From the NCBI GenBank assembly GCA_018818835.1, contig JAHIRD010000029.1, positions 1-37,708 of the forward strand: a stretch of DNA of 37,708 bases, written 5' to 3'. The position numbers were made by a program, and so were the translations under genes. The notes beneath the pieces were generated by a model. It worked only from the letters and a program-made list of their open reading frames with translations, was not told where the DNA came from and ran no database searches. The DNA is from Pseudomonadota bacterium. Its GTDB lineage: Bacteria > Desulfobacterota > Desulfobacteria > Desulfobacterales > Desulfolunaceae. Positions 7,459-15,655 of the stretch are shown piece by piece. Numbering within the stretch: position 1 is the first letter of the stretch; each line of letters starts with the position of its first letter.

Positions 7459-9066
7459 ATGTTGAAGTTTTGCAGAGAATCAGGATTACTGTCAGAAGCA
7501 AATCAGGTCATCCGGGTCCCGCACCTCGTCAAAGGGGCGCTGGTTTTTCCGCCTGAACTGGATAAAAAAGAGATCGAAGCTGCGTTCAAGGAAAAAGAAG
7601 ACGATTGCACCTATGTGAAGACCCGGTCCGCTCAGATTTTGCGTGAGCCTGTAATCGATCGCCAGCACATGACCTTCACAGGTGAGTACATTTATCAGGT
7701 GCTTCCGTTGGTAAACCCCATGGAACTGATCGAAGCGGATATCGATAATCTGACGGAGACACTTTATGCCCTGTCGTTTTCGGAAGTGTTGTCCTACCTG
7801 GACATGCTTTTAAAAGCCATCACGGAAAATGCTTCTCTGGTTGACTATATTAGAGATGTGTCTCTTCAGACCGCCGAACACCCTGACCCCTATCATCTGG
7901 GGGCTTTTGAAGCGTTTCCGTTTTTGCTGAGCCCGGAGAACGCCGAAGCCTCGGTGGACAATGATCTGTCAGCCTGGGGAAGAAAAGGGCGGGACTTTCT
8001 GGATGGATGGGTAGAGATAGATGCCGGGGTTTTTCCAGGTATTTCCTCTCTTATCGGACAGGGCCTATTCAAAAACGAATTCCCCTCAGGTATTCCATTT
8101 CAAAAAGCCAGTATCCGTGCCATGCCCACCCGTCAGCTTCATATTACGGCAGGAAATGCACCTGCCATCCCTTTGATATCAATGCTTCGGGCGATACTCA
8201 CCAAATCAGCCGCCGTTATCAAATCGCCATATGGCGCCACACTGCCTGGCGCCTTGATTGCTCTTGCCGCATATGTGGCCGCACCCGATCACCCGATTAC
8301 CAGGAACCTTTCAATCGTTTACTGGCCAGGTGGTGATGCGTCGATTGAAGATCCTTTTTTCTTCCCAAACGCTTTTGACCGGATTGTCGTGTGGGGCGCA
8401 CCCCAGGCCGTGGATGCGGTTCGCAAAAAAGCGAAATTCACCCGGACAGTCTGCTTCAATCCCCGTTATGGTTTCAGTTTTATCGGAAAAGAGGCTTTTG
8501 AGGAAAACCGTCTCAGGGAAGCGGCCATACTGGCATCCATCGATTCCATGATCTGGAACCAGAAGGCCTGCATCGCGTCGCAGGTTCATTACGTGGAAGG
8601 GACAATAGACCAGGCCGAAGACTATGCAAAAATCTTGCAGGATGTTTTGGCCGAGTGGGATCAGGCGGCTCCCAACTTTATCAAACCCGAGGCCAGGGGA
8701 AACCTGAAACGGATGAAACGGGGGAAGTATATGAGCGCCTCGTGGTACCGGAACAGGCAAAATGGCGACGTGACGTCATCTGTCGTCGTTATGAATGAAC
8801 CCTTTGACATGCTCGATCATCCCATGTGCCGTCTGGTGGTGGTACGGCCGGTTTCCCATCTGAATGATACCCTGCCTTTCATTCACCATGCCGTGTCATC
8901 GATAGGCATTTATCCTGAAAAAAGAAGACTTGAATTAAGAGATGGCATCGCTGCAAGAGGGGTTTCAAATGTACTTCCTCTGGGGCAGGTGGAGCGGATT
9001 TTTGGTGGCATGCCCCATGATGGCATGATGGTGTTGACCGATCTGGTTGACTGGAAAAACGGATAA
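7459..9066 (+). CDS. LuxC-type acyl-CoA/acyl-protein reductase
   Basis: A LuxC-family (aldehyde dehydrogenase superfamily) reductase that converts an activated fatty acyl group to the aldehyde with NAD(P)H. The dinucleotide-binding part includes ITAGNAPAIPLISMLRA and the lysine-containing SAAVIKSPYGAT, which matches the ALDH-fold Lys. The acyl-accepting cysteine is most likely Cys371 in WNQKACIASQ. About 535 residues, slightly longer than luminous-bacteria LuxC. The start at 7459 is chosen because AGGAG (7447-7451) sits seven bases upstream; the in-frame ATG at 7444 lies before this site. It follows the LuxE-like gene by 24 bases, so the pair is translationally close and probably forms a complex, as LuxC and LuxE do. 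Confidence 0.87.
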   Translation: MLKFCRESGLLSEANQVIRVPHLVKGALVFPPELDKKEIEAAFKEKEDDCTYVKTRSAQILREPVIDRQHMTFTGEYIYQVLPLVNPMELIEADIDNLTETLYALSFSEVLSYLDMLLKAITENASLVDYIRDVSLQTAEHPDPYHLGAFEAFPFLLSPENAEASVDNDLSAWGRKGRDFLDGWVEIDAGVFPGISSLIGQGLFKNEFPSGIPFQKASIRAMPTRQLHITAGNAPAIPLISMLRAILTKSAAVIKSPYGATLPGALIALAAYVAAPDHPITRNLSIVYWPGGDASIEDPFFFPNAFDRIVVWGAPQAVDAVRKKAKFTRTVCFNPRYGFSFIGKEAFEENRLREAAILASIDSMIWNQKACIASQVHYVEGTIDQAEDYAKILQDVLAEWDQAAPNFIKPEARGNLKRMKRGKYMSASWYRNRQNGDVTSSVVVMNEPFDMLDHPMCRLVVVRPVSHLNDTLPFIHHAVSSIGIYPEKRRLELRDGIAARGVSNVLPLGQVERIFGGMPHDGMMVLTDLVDWKNG

Positions 9067-9102
9067 CGTTTGGGTGGGGAAAATAGCAAGGAGGAGAGTT
9101 TG

Positions 9103-9765
9103 ATGAACGCATTATCAAGAGTTGTGCTTGTGTTTTTTATTTTAACCCTGATATCTGTGGATGCCGAATGTGCAAAAGGACAAGCGTTCCCTGATGAATT
9201 GAGGAAAAGTCTCCTTCTTCAGCCGTTTACCGATAAACAGAAGGAACAGCTTTTAAAAGGAGACGTCGTATTCACTTACGTGCAGACGGAAGATTCAGAA
9301 AAAAGCATGGCGGGTAACGGCGTCGCATATGTGTTGATTCACCATTCGGCAAAGGATTGTTATGATCTGTTCACGATTTTTGACACACAATATCTTTACA
9401 TGCCCCATGTGGTCAAAAGCGATGTATTGAAAACCGAAGCAGATAAAATCACTATTTTCAAGAAACTCGATTTTTTACTGGTCAATATCCGGTACACCCA
9501 TATCCTGACCAAACAGCCCGATGAATTACGGGTCGATTTTGTCACCGATCCGACAGGTGAAAATACAATCAAATTCAATAAGGGATATTTTCAGTTTCAG
9601 GAGGTTTCAACGGACTGCGCTTTGTTCACATTTTTCCTGGAGAAGGTCGATACCGGTTTCAGGATTCCCAATTTTCTCAAGAAATTTCTGATTGCAAGAG
9701 ACCTTCCGGGGGTCGCGGAAAACGTTAAAAAACGCATGGAGTCCGGAGGGACGTGGCAAAAATGA
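9103..9765 (+). CDS. Exported START/SRPBCC-like lipid-binding protein
   Basis: A 220-residue protein with a signal peptide (VVLVFFILTLISVDAECA), so probably periplasmic. The rest fits the START/SRPBCC helix-grip fold: an N-terminal strand (GVAYVLIHHSAKDCYDLFT), a central PHVVKSDVLKTE stretch and a long C-terminal helix region (FLIARDLPGVAENVKKRM). Such folds carry hydrophobic ligands in a deep cavity. The ATG at 9103 is preceded by AAGGAGGAG, much better than the TTG at 9070. It lies 36 bases after the LuxC-type gene. I infer that it binds or presents a lipid related to the aldehyde pathway; the ligand is unknown. Confidence 0.6.
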   Translation: MNALSRVVLVFFILTLISVDAECAKGQAFPDELRKSLLLQPFTDKQKEQLLKGDVVFTYVQTEDSEKSMAGNGVAYVLIHHSAKDCYDLFTIFDTQYLYMPHVVKSDVLKTEADKITIFKKLDFLLVNIRYTHILTKQPDELRVDFVTDPTGENTIKFNKGYFQFQEVSTDCALFTFFLEKVDTGFRIPNFLKKFLIARDLPGVAENVKKRMESGGTWQK

Positions 9766-9809
9766 GTGGTGAAAAAGCTGTATGGAAGGTAACTGATTTA
9801 GGGGGGCAT

Positions 9810-12200
9810 ATGAAAAAAGGATTTTTGGGCATATTCGTCATTATGGTTCTGGTGGTTGGCGGGATTTCTTTTGGCAGCGACAAGACAGCTCTAAACGAAA
9901 GAATTCTCTCTGATGACGTCAAGGAACAGATAAGCAAGGACCTGACTGACGTCGGTATTTTCGGCGCCTATGTCGACCTCAACATGCGGATGACCATTCC
10001 TTCCAGCGATAATCCCTACACCGATGAAGATACGGATCTGTGGGGTATGGTGATCAAACCGGGTGGAAACACGGTGAAACGGCCCACGATTCTTGTGGCC
10101 ACCGCATACCGGCGGGAGCTGACCTGCATTCTTTATATCGGTCTCCTGCGCCATGGCTACAATCTGATGGTTTACGATATCCGGGGTACCGGGTCGTCCA
10201 ACGGGGCGTTTGATATCCTCAACCTGGAACAGCATTATGATGTGGCGTTTATCATCGATAAATGGATTCCCAAACAGTCATGGTCAGACGGGAAGGTCGG
10301 CATGATCGGTGCCTCTTTTCTGGGTATCACCCAGCTTCTGGCCGGTGGGCAGATTGAATACGATGCCGTAACCGGAGAACCGGTTCACCTGAAAGCGATT
10401 TTCCCTCAGGTGGCCATGACCGATGCGTATACCGATACGTTTCTGCCCGGAGGTGTTCAGAATTTGTTTTATGATTTCTGGCTCTATCTCGTGGATATGT
10501 TAAGCATCCTGCCGCCTGACCTCTACCTGGGAGAAACCTATCCGCCCATCCCATCTGATCTTGAAGAAGCAAATACCCTGTGGAAAGATCATATGAACCA
10601 GTTCCTTGACCACTGGTCGCTTCTGAACCGGCTCGACCTTGAACAGGACGGTTCGTTCTGGGATGAAAAATCACCCATGATCTACTGGCCGGACAAGCCG
10701 GAGAACGGGTGGGGGTTAAACGGCGAAGGCGAGAAAGTGTTATCGAAAAAATTACCGGTATGTTTAACCAGCGGCTGGTTTGACGTGTTCACCCGAGGCA
10801 CGCTGGCGGAATATCAATATGGCTTGAAGAATCACAATGTGGCAGACAAGGCACTGATCGTTGGCGAATGGTATCATCTGGACGCGATGATCAGCGCCGG
10901 GTTGCCGTCACTCACGAATATGGATTTCCCTGCCAGATGGTTTGACTGGAAGATTAAGGGTGAAGACGACTGTTTCATGAAAGACTTTCCCGTGTTCTTG
11001 GAAGTCATGGGCGAAAACAGATGGCGGGCCGAGAAATCATGGCCGTTACCCGAAGAAAGACTGGAAGAAAAAGTCTATTATCTTTCAAAGAAAAAGCAAG
11101 ATCCCATCGAAGGTGATTACTTCACCCATAAACCGGCAAACCTCATATTCTCCCTCGAAGAATCGGAAAGCGCCTTGTCCGAGTCGGGCGACGCACCTGT
11201 GATGACACACAACCCCTTGTCGCTTCATGGGGGTATGGCCCTGTATTCACGTTCCGGCAACCGTTTTCTCGCAGGCGCATTTTCCTTTGTGTCTCAGATC
11301 TCAAAGAAAATGTTCGGCTATGATTTGGATGAATTCATGCCCTATGAGGACGAAAGAACGGACGACTGGAAAATACCCACGTTTACCACGGACGTGCTTG
11401 CAGAAGATATGGAGATCGTGGGTCCTTTGCTGTTGACCTTCTGGGCGAAAACCGACTTTGATGATGAAGCGGCTGCATTCAATGATCAGGTGACACGGCT
11501 GATCAAGGTCGCCTTTGGTTATAAGGAGAACCGGCACCTCGATTCCATGAACCAGAAAGATGTTTACTGGGTGGTGGATCTGGATGATGTCTTCCCGGAA
11601 GGACGGGCGCGGAATATCACCTCCGGCTGGCTGAGTGCCAAACACCGACCCTATGATCCGGAATTGCCGGATGGTACCCAGGTAAACGGGATCATCGAAC
11701 ACGCCCTTGATCCTTCTTATGTTCCTTTTGCCCCGTTTTATGATTATCCAGACCGATACCTTGTGCCCATCAATGAAGGGGATCTCTATCAATATGCTGT
11801 GGAACTGTGGCCCACCTGCAATGTGTTTAAAAAAGGTCACCGGGTGCGGATCACCCTTTCCGGCTCTGACTTTCCCCATCTGCTTCCGATCGCCATACCT
11901 TCCAAAAGCACGATTCAGATCGATGAATCCCATCAGTCCAGCCTGGCATTTACTACCACGAACACGGATGATGAAGGTATCACCTGGGAGTGGATCGACC
12001 ATGCGGATGACTATTTGATGACGCATAGAGACGAACCGGATTCTATTCAAGCGGAAGGCCGTATTGAAAGTGAAAAACCACTAAAAAATAATAATGGGAC
12101 AGAAAATTCAACCCGTGATATGGATGAGGCAGCAACAAATCGATCCGATGGGATGTGCTTTATATCAAGTCTTTTCTGTGATGATTACCTGATACGATAG
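9810..12200 (+). CDS. Exported CocE/NonD hydrolase (X-Pro dipeptidyl-peptidase S15 superfamily)
   Basis: A 796-residue secreted hydrolase of the CocE/NonD (S15) superfamily, acting on esters or acyl-amides. A signal peptide (MKKGFLGIFVIMVLVVGG) starts at ATG 9810, which is preferred over the earlier frame start at 9753 because it has both a purine-rich site and an export signal. The fold markers are YDIRGTGSSNG, the nucleophile elbow IGASFLG (Ser169), the acid in SGWFDVFTRG and the histidine in GEWYH. A C-terminal jelly-roll domain follows (LLLTFWAKTD; GHRVRITLSGSDFP). The last 35 residues are a polar linker ending in CFISSL plus ten residues. The same CFISSL tag ends the GDSL lipase at 23666, suggesting a shared sorting or anchoring step. 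Fourth gene of the luxE/luxC operon. Confidence 0.83.
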   Translation: MKKGFLGIFVIMVLVVGGISFGSDKTALNERILSDDVKEQISKDLTDVGIFGAYVDLNMRMTIPSSDNPYTDEDTDLWGMVIKPGGNTVKRPTILVATAYRRELTCILYIGLLRHGYNLMVYDIRGTGSSNGAFDILNLEQHYDVAFIIDKWIPKQSWSDGKVGMIGASFLGITQLLAGGQIEYDAVTGEPVHLKAIFPQVAMTDAYTDTFLPGGVQNLFYDFWLYLVDMLSILPPDLYLGETYPPIPSDLEEANTLWKDHMNQFLDHWSLLNRLDLEQDGSFWDEKSPMIYWPDKPENGWGLNGEGEKVLSKKLPVCLTSGWFDVFTRGTLAEYQYGLKNHNVADKALIVGEWYHLDAMISAGLPSLTNMDFPARWFDWKIKGEDDCFMKDFPVFLEVMGENRWRAEKSWPLPEERLEEKVYYLSKKKQDPIEGDYFTHKPANLIFSLEESESALSESGDAPVMTHNPLSLHGGMALYSRSGNRFLAGAFSFVSQISKKMFGYDLDEFMPYEDERTDDWKIPTFTTDVLAEDMEIVGPLLLTFWAKTDFDDEAAAFNDQVTRLIKVAFGYKENRHLDSMNQKDVYWVVDLDDVFPEGRARNITSGWLSAKHRPYDPELPDGTQVNGIIEHALDPSYVPFAPFYDYPDRYLVPINEGDLYQYAVELWPTCNVFKKGHRVRITLSGSDFPHLLPIAIPSKSTIQIDESHQSSLAFTTTNTDDEGITWEWIDHADDYLMTHRDEPDSIQAEGRIESEKPLKNNNGTENSTRDMDEAATNRSDGMCFISSLFCDDYLIR

Positions 12201-12210
12201 AGGGAAAAAA

Positions 12211-13050
12211 ATGAAAATTAAACAGGGCACGAAAATATTTATTACAGGCGCGGCAAGCGGTATCGGCCGATCAACAGCAATTCTCATGGGAGAAAAAGGA
12301 GTGAATCTGTTCCTGACGGATATCAATGGAAATCTGCTTTCCGAAACTGTGGACCATATCCGGCAAAAAAGCGGAACGGTTTCCGTTCACCAGGTATGCG
12401 ATATCGGGAATTATGAAGCTGTCAAAAAAATGGCCGAGGATATTCATCAGTCCCACGGCCCCATGGATATTGTGATGAATATCGCAGGTATTGCCCTTTT
12501 TGCATTGATCGAGGACATGACCCATGATCACTGGAAGAAAGTGATCAACACCAATCTCTGGGGGCCGATTCACGGTATTGAATGTTTTGTGACGGAAATG
12601 ATCCGGCAAAAGAGGCCTGGTCACCTGGTGACGGTTGCTTCTCTGGCAGGACTTGCAGGCCTGCCCTGGCATGTGGCGTATGGGGCTTCCAAATGGGCAT
12701 GCGTGGGGTTGAGTGAAGTTCTCAGATATGATTTAAAGCAACACAACATCGGCGTTACCGTTGTCTGTCCGGGTGCAGTTGAGACGCCGTTGAAGCATTC
12801 TGTGGAAATCGTTAAGGTCAATGAAGGGAATCCACGGGTGATAAAGATGAAACAGCGGTTCTCCCAGCATGCGGTCACACCGGAAAAAGTGGCGGAACTG
12901 ACTTTTACCGCCATTGAAAAAAACAAGTTCATGGTACTGACCAGTCCGGATATCCATATTCTCTATTTTTTAAAACGGAAGTGCTATCCGTTGTACCATT
13001 TGATTCTAAGGATCGTCAGTTATCAGATGAATAAAATGAGAGAAATATGA
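12211..13050 (+). CDS. Short-chain dehydrogenase/reductase (SDR)
   Basis: A classical NAD(P)-dependent SDR of 279 residues. The cofactor motif TGAASGIG lies at residues 12-19, the acidic end of strand 2 (LTDIN) favours NAD, NIAGIA replaces NNAG, and the catalytic pair is Tyr157 and Lys161 (YGASK) with a Ser in VTVASLAG. The C-terminal 30 residues (YFLKRKCYPLYHLILRIV) are hydrophobic and basic, as in membrane-associated acyl/retinol-type SDRs. It starts 10 bases after the CocE gene, so it is in the same transcript. The likely role is interconversion of fatty aldehyde and alcohol or oxidation of a lipid alcohol, inferred from its neighbours. Confidence 0.87.
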   Translation: MKIKQGTKIFITGAASGIGRSTAILMGEKGVNLFLTDINGNLLSETVDHIRQKSGTVSVHQVCDIGNYEAVKKMAEDIHQSHGPMDIVMNIAGIALFALIEDMTHDHWKKVINTNLWGPIHGIECFVTEMIRQKRPGHLVTVASLAGLAGLPWHVAYGASKWACVGLSEVLRYDLKQHNIGVTVVCPGAVETPLKHSVEIVKVNEGNPRVIKMKQRFSQHAVTPEKVAELTFTAIEKNKFMVLTSPDIHILYFLKRKCYPLYHLILRIVSYQMNKMREI

Positions 13051-13058
13051 GATTTATT

Positions 13059-14174
13059 TTACTCGGATAGCAGTACTACGGAAAAGCTGCTGAACAGCAC
13101 CCAAACCGGATCACCTTTACCGATATTGAGCCGTCTTGAACTTTCGGTGGTCACGATAGAACACAGCTCGGTTCCATCTGAAATCCGGACGGCATATTCC
13201 GTATTGATTTCTCCCTGGGTGATCCGGTCGACGATGCCATGAAATATATTATCGGCACTGCATTCGGGGGCGTGGTCGGTTTTTTGAAGGATGACCCAGG
13301 GTGCTTTGATTTCGGCCGTGATCAACTTGCCCACAGTGAGGCCCAGCCGTTTCCGGCTGTCGTTGGTGATGATCGTTGTGACCCGGTTCCCGCTGATGGT
13401 CACCAGTTCCACCTGGGATTGGATATCCCCAATACGGATGGTTTGGATCTTTCCGAAGAACGCGTTTCTGGCGCTGGTTTTCCGGGCGGATTCTTTGTCC
13501 ATAAAAAACCGGGTGACGTGCTGGATGTCATCTTCAGAAAAGGAGACATAGGAAGACGTCAGGTTAGGCGTCGAATGCCCTAAAAGCATCTGAACTGCGG
13601 GCAGCGGCATGTTGTTTCGCATCAGTTCAACAGCACGGGATTTTCGCAAGATCTCCGGTGCACCCAGTTCTTTGGCAAAACCACATGCTTCGGCGCGTTC
13701 GTAAAATTTTCGCCTTACAAATCCAGGGTCTGCGTTCAGCATGGGGTGAGACCCATTGTTGTTGATGAAACCCGGATCATCCATGATCGCTTTAATTTCC
13801 TGGCAGGGCGTATCTGACAAGGGCACTTTTCGAAGCGGGCGGCCGGAGTCTTCCTGAACCTGGCCCAAACAAACGAATTGATTTTCAAAATCGATATCCC
13901 GGAGCGGATCAAGTCCCAGCACCTCGCTCAGTTTGGCCCCGGTGTAACGAATCAATAAAAATATAAGCAGAATACGTTGGCGTGCCCGGCGAACATCTGC
14001 ACGTGATGCCGCCTCAGCCCAGTCACGAAAGGATTGTGCCAGTTGATGGAGCTGGACGATGTCCAGGCATTTGTCCTGATCCGGTTCTGAAAAGATCTGT
14101 CCATGGGCGGTCATGGCCGACATCTTTTGGGTGGCTTTGTGCGTTGTTTTTTTGGGCGGTTTCTGTACGCTCAT
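13059..14174 (-). CDS. tunR: TunR-type tungstate/molybdate-responsive regulator
   Basis: A 371-residue regulator built from a XerC/D-like recombinase fold (residues about 38-225) and two MOP/TOBE oxyanion-binding domains (about 240-300 and 308-368; NRVTTIITNDSRKRLGLTVG and LCSIVTTESSRRLNIGKGD). This matches TunR, a family described from sulfate-reducing deltaproteobacteria that senses tungstate or molybdate. The recombinase active site is degraded: the first Arg is Lys81 (GAKLSE), the HxLRH motif reads EILRK (Glu174, Arg177), while His200 and Tyr209 remain, so strand exchange is unlikely. The ATG at 14174 is chosen for AGGA five bases upstream; the frame extends to 14264 with an untypical N-terminus. 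Convergent with the SDR gene, divergent to the MOT1-like transporter. Confidence 0.88.
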   Translation of the reverse strand: MSVQKPPKKTTHKATQKMSAMTAHGQIFSEPDQDKCLDIVQLHQLAQSFRDWAEAASRADVRRARQRILLIFLLIRYTGAKLSEVLGLDPLRDIDFENQFVCLGQVQEDSGRPLRKVPLSDTPCQEIKAIMDDPGFINNNGSHPMLNADPGFVRRKFYERAEACGFAKELGAPEILRKSRAVELMRNNMPLPAVQMLLGHSTPNLTSSYVSFSEDDIQHVTRFFMDKESARKTSARNAFFGKIQTIRIGDIQSQVELVTISGNRVTTIITNDSRKRLGLTVGKLITAEIKAPWVILQKTDHAPECSADNIFHGIVDRITQGEINTEYAVRISDGTELCSIVTTESSRRLNIGKGDPVWVLFSSFSVVLLSE

Positions 14175-14257
14175 GAAATCCTCATCGTTGAACTTATCTC
14201 CATTTCCAGCAAAACACAATTTATACCATACCGAACATTGGATAAAACAAAAAAATC

Positions 14258-14287
14258 TTGACATATTTTTTTATCCCGGCTTAATAT
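14258..14287 (+). promoter_or_regulatory. Promoter of the MOT1-like transporter gene
   Basis: TTGACA at 14258-14263, an 18-base spacer and TAATAT at 14282-14287. The -35 is a perfect match. The -10 overlaps the left arm of the palindrome at 14285-14312, so a protein bound there should block this promoter. Confidence 0.6.
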
Positions 14288-14312
14288 CACGAAAAATATA
14301 TTAATCGTGATA
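14285..14312. promoter_or_regulatory. 28-bp palindrome, candidate TunR operator
   Basis: Perfect 8-bp arms TATCACGA (14285-14292) and TCGTGATA (14305-14312) flank a 12-bp AT-only centre that is itself partly symmetric. It lies in the divergent region between tunR and the transporter. The length is close to the 30-bp motif reported for TunR and equals that of a XerCD dif site, which fits a regulator with a recombinase-type DNA-binding fold. Binding is inferred. Confidence 0.6.
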
Positions 14313-14394
14313 GTAAGTCAAGAGGCAATCGTTCAGGATGGTTTCCAGGGAACTATGAAGAATAAACGAAAAACAGGTTTTTCAGGAGGATTCT

Positions 14395-15633
14395 ATGAAT
14401 GAAGGTAAAGAATTTATCACAAAGGGATCAGGTGCAAACCCGTCATTCCTTTTCAATCGCATGGAATTTGCAGGCTCTCTGGGCGACCTGGGAACGATTT
14501 TACCCCTGGCCATCGGAATGATTCTGATCAATGGCCTCAACCCGATGGGATTATTTCTGGGCGTGGGCCTCTTCTATATTTTTTCCGGACTCTATTTCAA
14601 AGTCACCAGCCCTGTAGAACCGATGAAGGTCATAGGCGCTTATGCCATTGCCACAGGCATCACTGTCAGTCAGATCCAGGCATCCAGCTTGTGGATTTTC
14701 CTGTTCCTGCTGATCATTGGCGGAACCGGCATGATCACGCTGATTGGCCGGTATATCCCAAAGCCCGTTATCCGAGGGGTACAGCTATCCACGGGCGTTT
14801 TGCTGGTTTCCCAGGGAGTTAAGCTGATGTTGGGCACCTCGAAATTTCAAGCGCTGCGCGAGGCGGCAGAGCCCTATTTGAGCATCCAAACCATTGGACA
14901 GGTCCCCATTGGTTTGCTGATCGGCGGAATTCTGGCCTTGCTCACACTTCTGCTGCTGGAAAACCGGCGTCTGCCTGCTGCTTTGGTCGTGGTGGGAATC
15001 GGCATTCTGGTAGGTCTCTTAATAGGTACGAAGGAAGGGCTGGATCAAGTTCAACTGGGACTCTACCTTCCCAGGCTGCTCCCATTTGGCTGGCCATCTC
15101 CAACGGACTTCAGTTTCGCTCTTTTAATGCTGGTGCTGCCGCAAATTCCCATGACCCTGGGAAACGCCGTGATCGCCAACGCAGACCTGTCGATCCAGTA
15201 TTTTCCCCAGGATGGGCAGCGGGTGACCTATAGGGCGCTTTGCATCAGCATGGCCATGGCGAACCTGATGAGTTTTTTCCTGGGCGGCATGCCCATGTGC
15301 CAGGGGGCAGGCGGCCTTGCTTCCCGTTATCGTTTCGGTGCCCGCACCGCTGGTTCAAACCTGATCATTGGCGCGATCTTTATTGTGTTGGCCGTTTTTC
15401 TGGGCGAGCACATCATGGGGGTCATTTATTTGTTGCCCATGTCCGCACTTGGCGTTCTTCTGATATTCGCCGGTGCCCAATTGACCCTTACCCTTCTGGA
15501 TATGAAAACCAGAAAGGAAATGTTTGTGCCGATTCTTATATTGGGCATCACCCTTGCGTCGAATCTGGCAGCCGGATTCATTGCAGGCATTGCCATCTCC
15601 TGGATGCTGAAATCCGAAAAATTCAACGTATAG
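14395..15633 (+). CDS. MOT1-type molybdate/tungstate transporter (SulP-related)
   Basis: A 412-residue integral membrane protein with about ten to eleven hydrophobic segments. It carries the two signatures of MOT1-like molybdate permeases: SPVEPMKVIGAYAIA (near residue 75) and PQIPMTLGNAVIAN (near 252). The N-terminal FAGSLGDLGTILPLAIGM is the first conserved helix. There is no STAS domain, in contrast to true SulP sulfate permeases. A CAGGAGG precedes ATG 14395. The divergent tunR gene and the palindrome over its promoter support oxyanion (molybdate or tungstate) transport and repression by TunR. Published TunR regulons feature modABC and TSUP transporters; a MOT1 partner is a variation. Confidence 0.85.
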   Translation: MNEGKEFITKGSGANPSFLFNRMEFAGSLGDLGTILPLAIGMILINGLNPMGLFLGVGLFYIFSGLYFKVTSPVEPMKVIGAYAIATGITVSQIQASSLWIFLFLLIIGGTGMITLIGRYIPKPVIRGVQLSTGVLLVSQGVKLMLGTSKFQALREAAEPYLSIQTIGQVPIGLLIGGILALLTLLLLENRRLPAALVVVGIGILVGLLIGTKEGLDQVQLGLYLPRLLPFGWPSPTDFSFALLMLVLPQIPMTLGNAVIANADLSIQYFPQDGQRVTYRALCISMAMANLMSFFLGGMPMCQGAGGLASRYRFGARTAGSNLIIGAIFIVLAVFLGEHIMGVIYLLPMSALGVLLIFAGAQLTLTLLDMKTRKEMFVPILILGITLASNLAAGFIAGIAISWMLKSEKFNV

Positions 15634-15655
15634 TCAAGGGGAGGAGGACTCTTTA

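Noticed and set aside
6019-9066. Bioluminescence operon
   Set aside because: Only LuxE- and LuxC-type genes are present; no luxA, luxB or luxD, and luciferase needs oxygen, which is unlikely for this organism.
9753-9810. Longer start of the CocE-type gene at 9753 overlapping the START-like gene
   Set aside because: It would hide the signal peptide; ATG 9810 has a purine-rich site and a typical export signal.
13059-14174. Active XerC/D-type recombinase or mobile-element integrase
   Set aside because: Two key catalytic residues are replaced and two MOP domains follow; no attachment-site duplication was seen.
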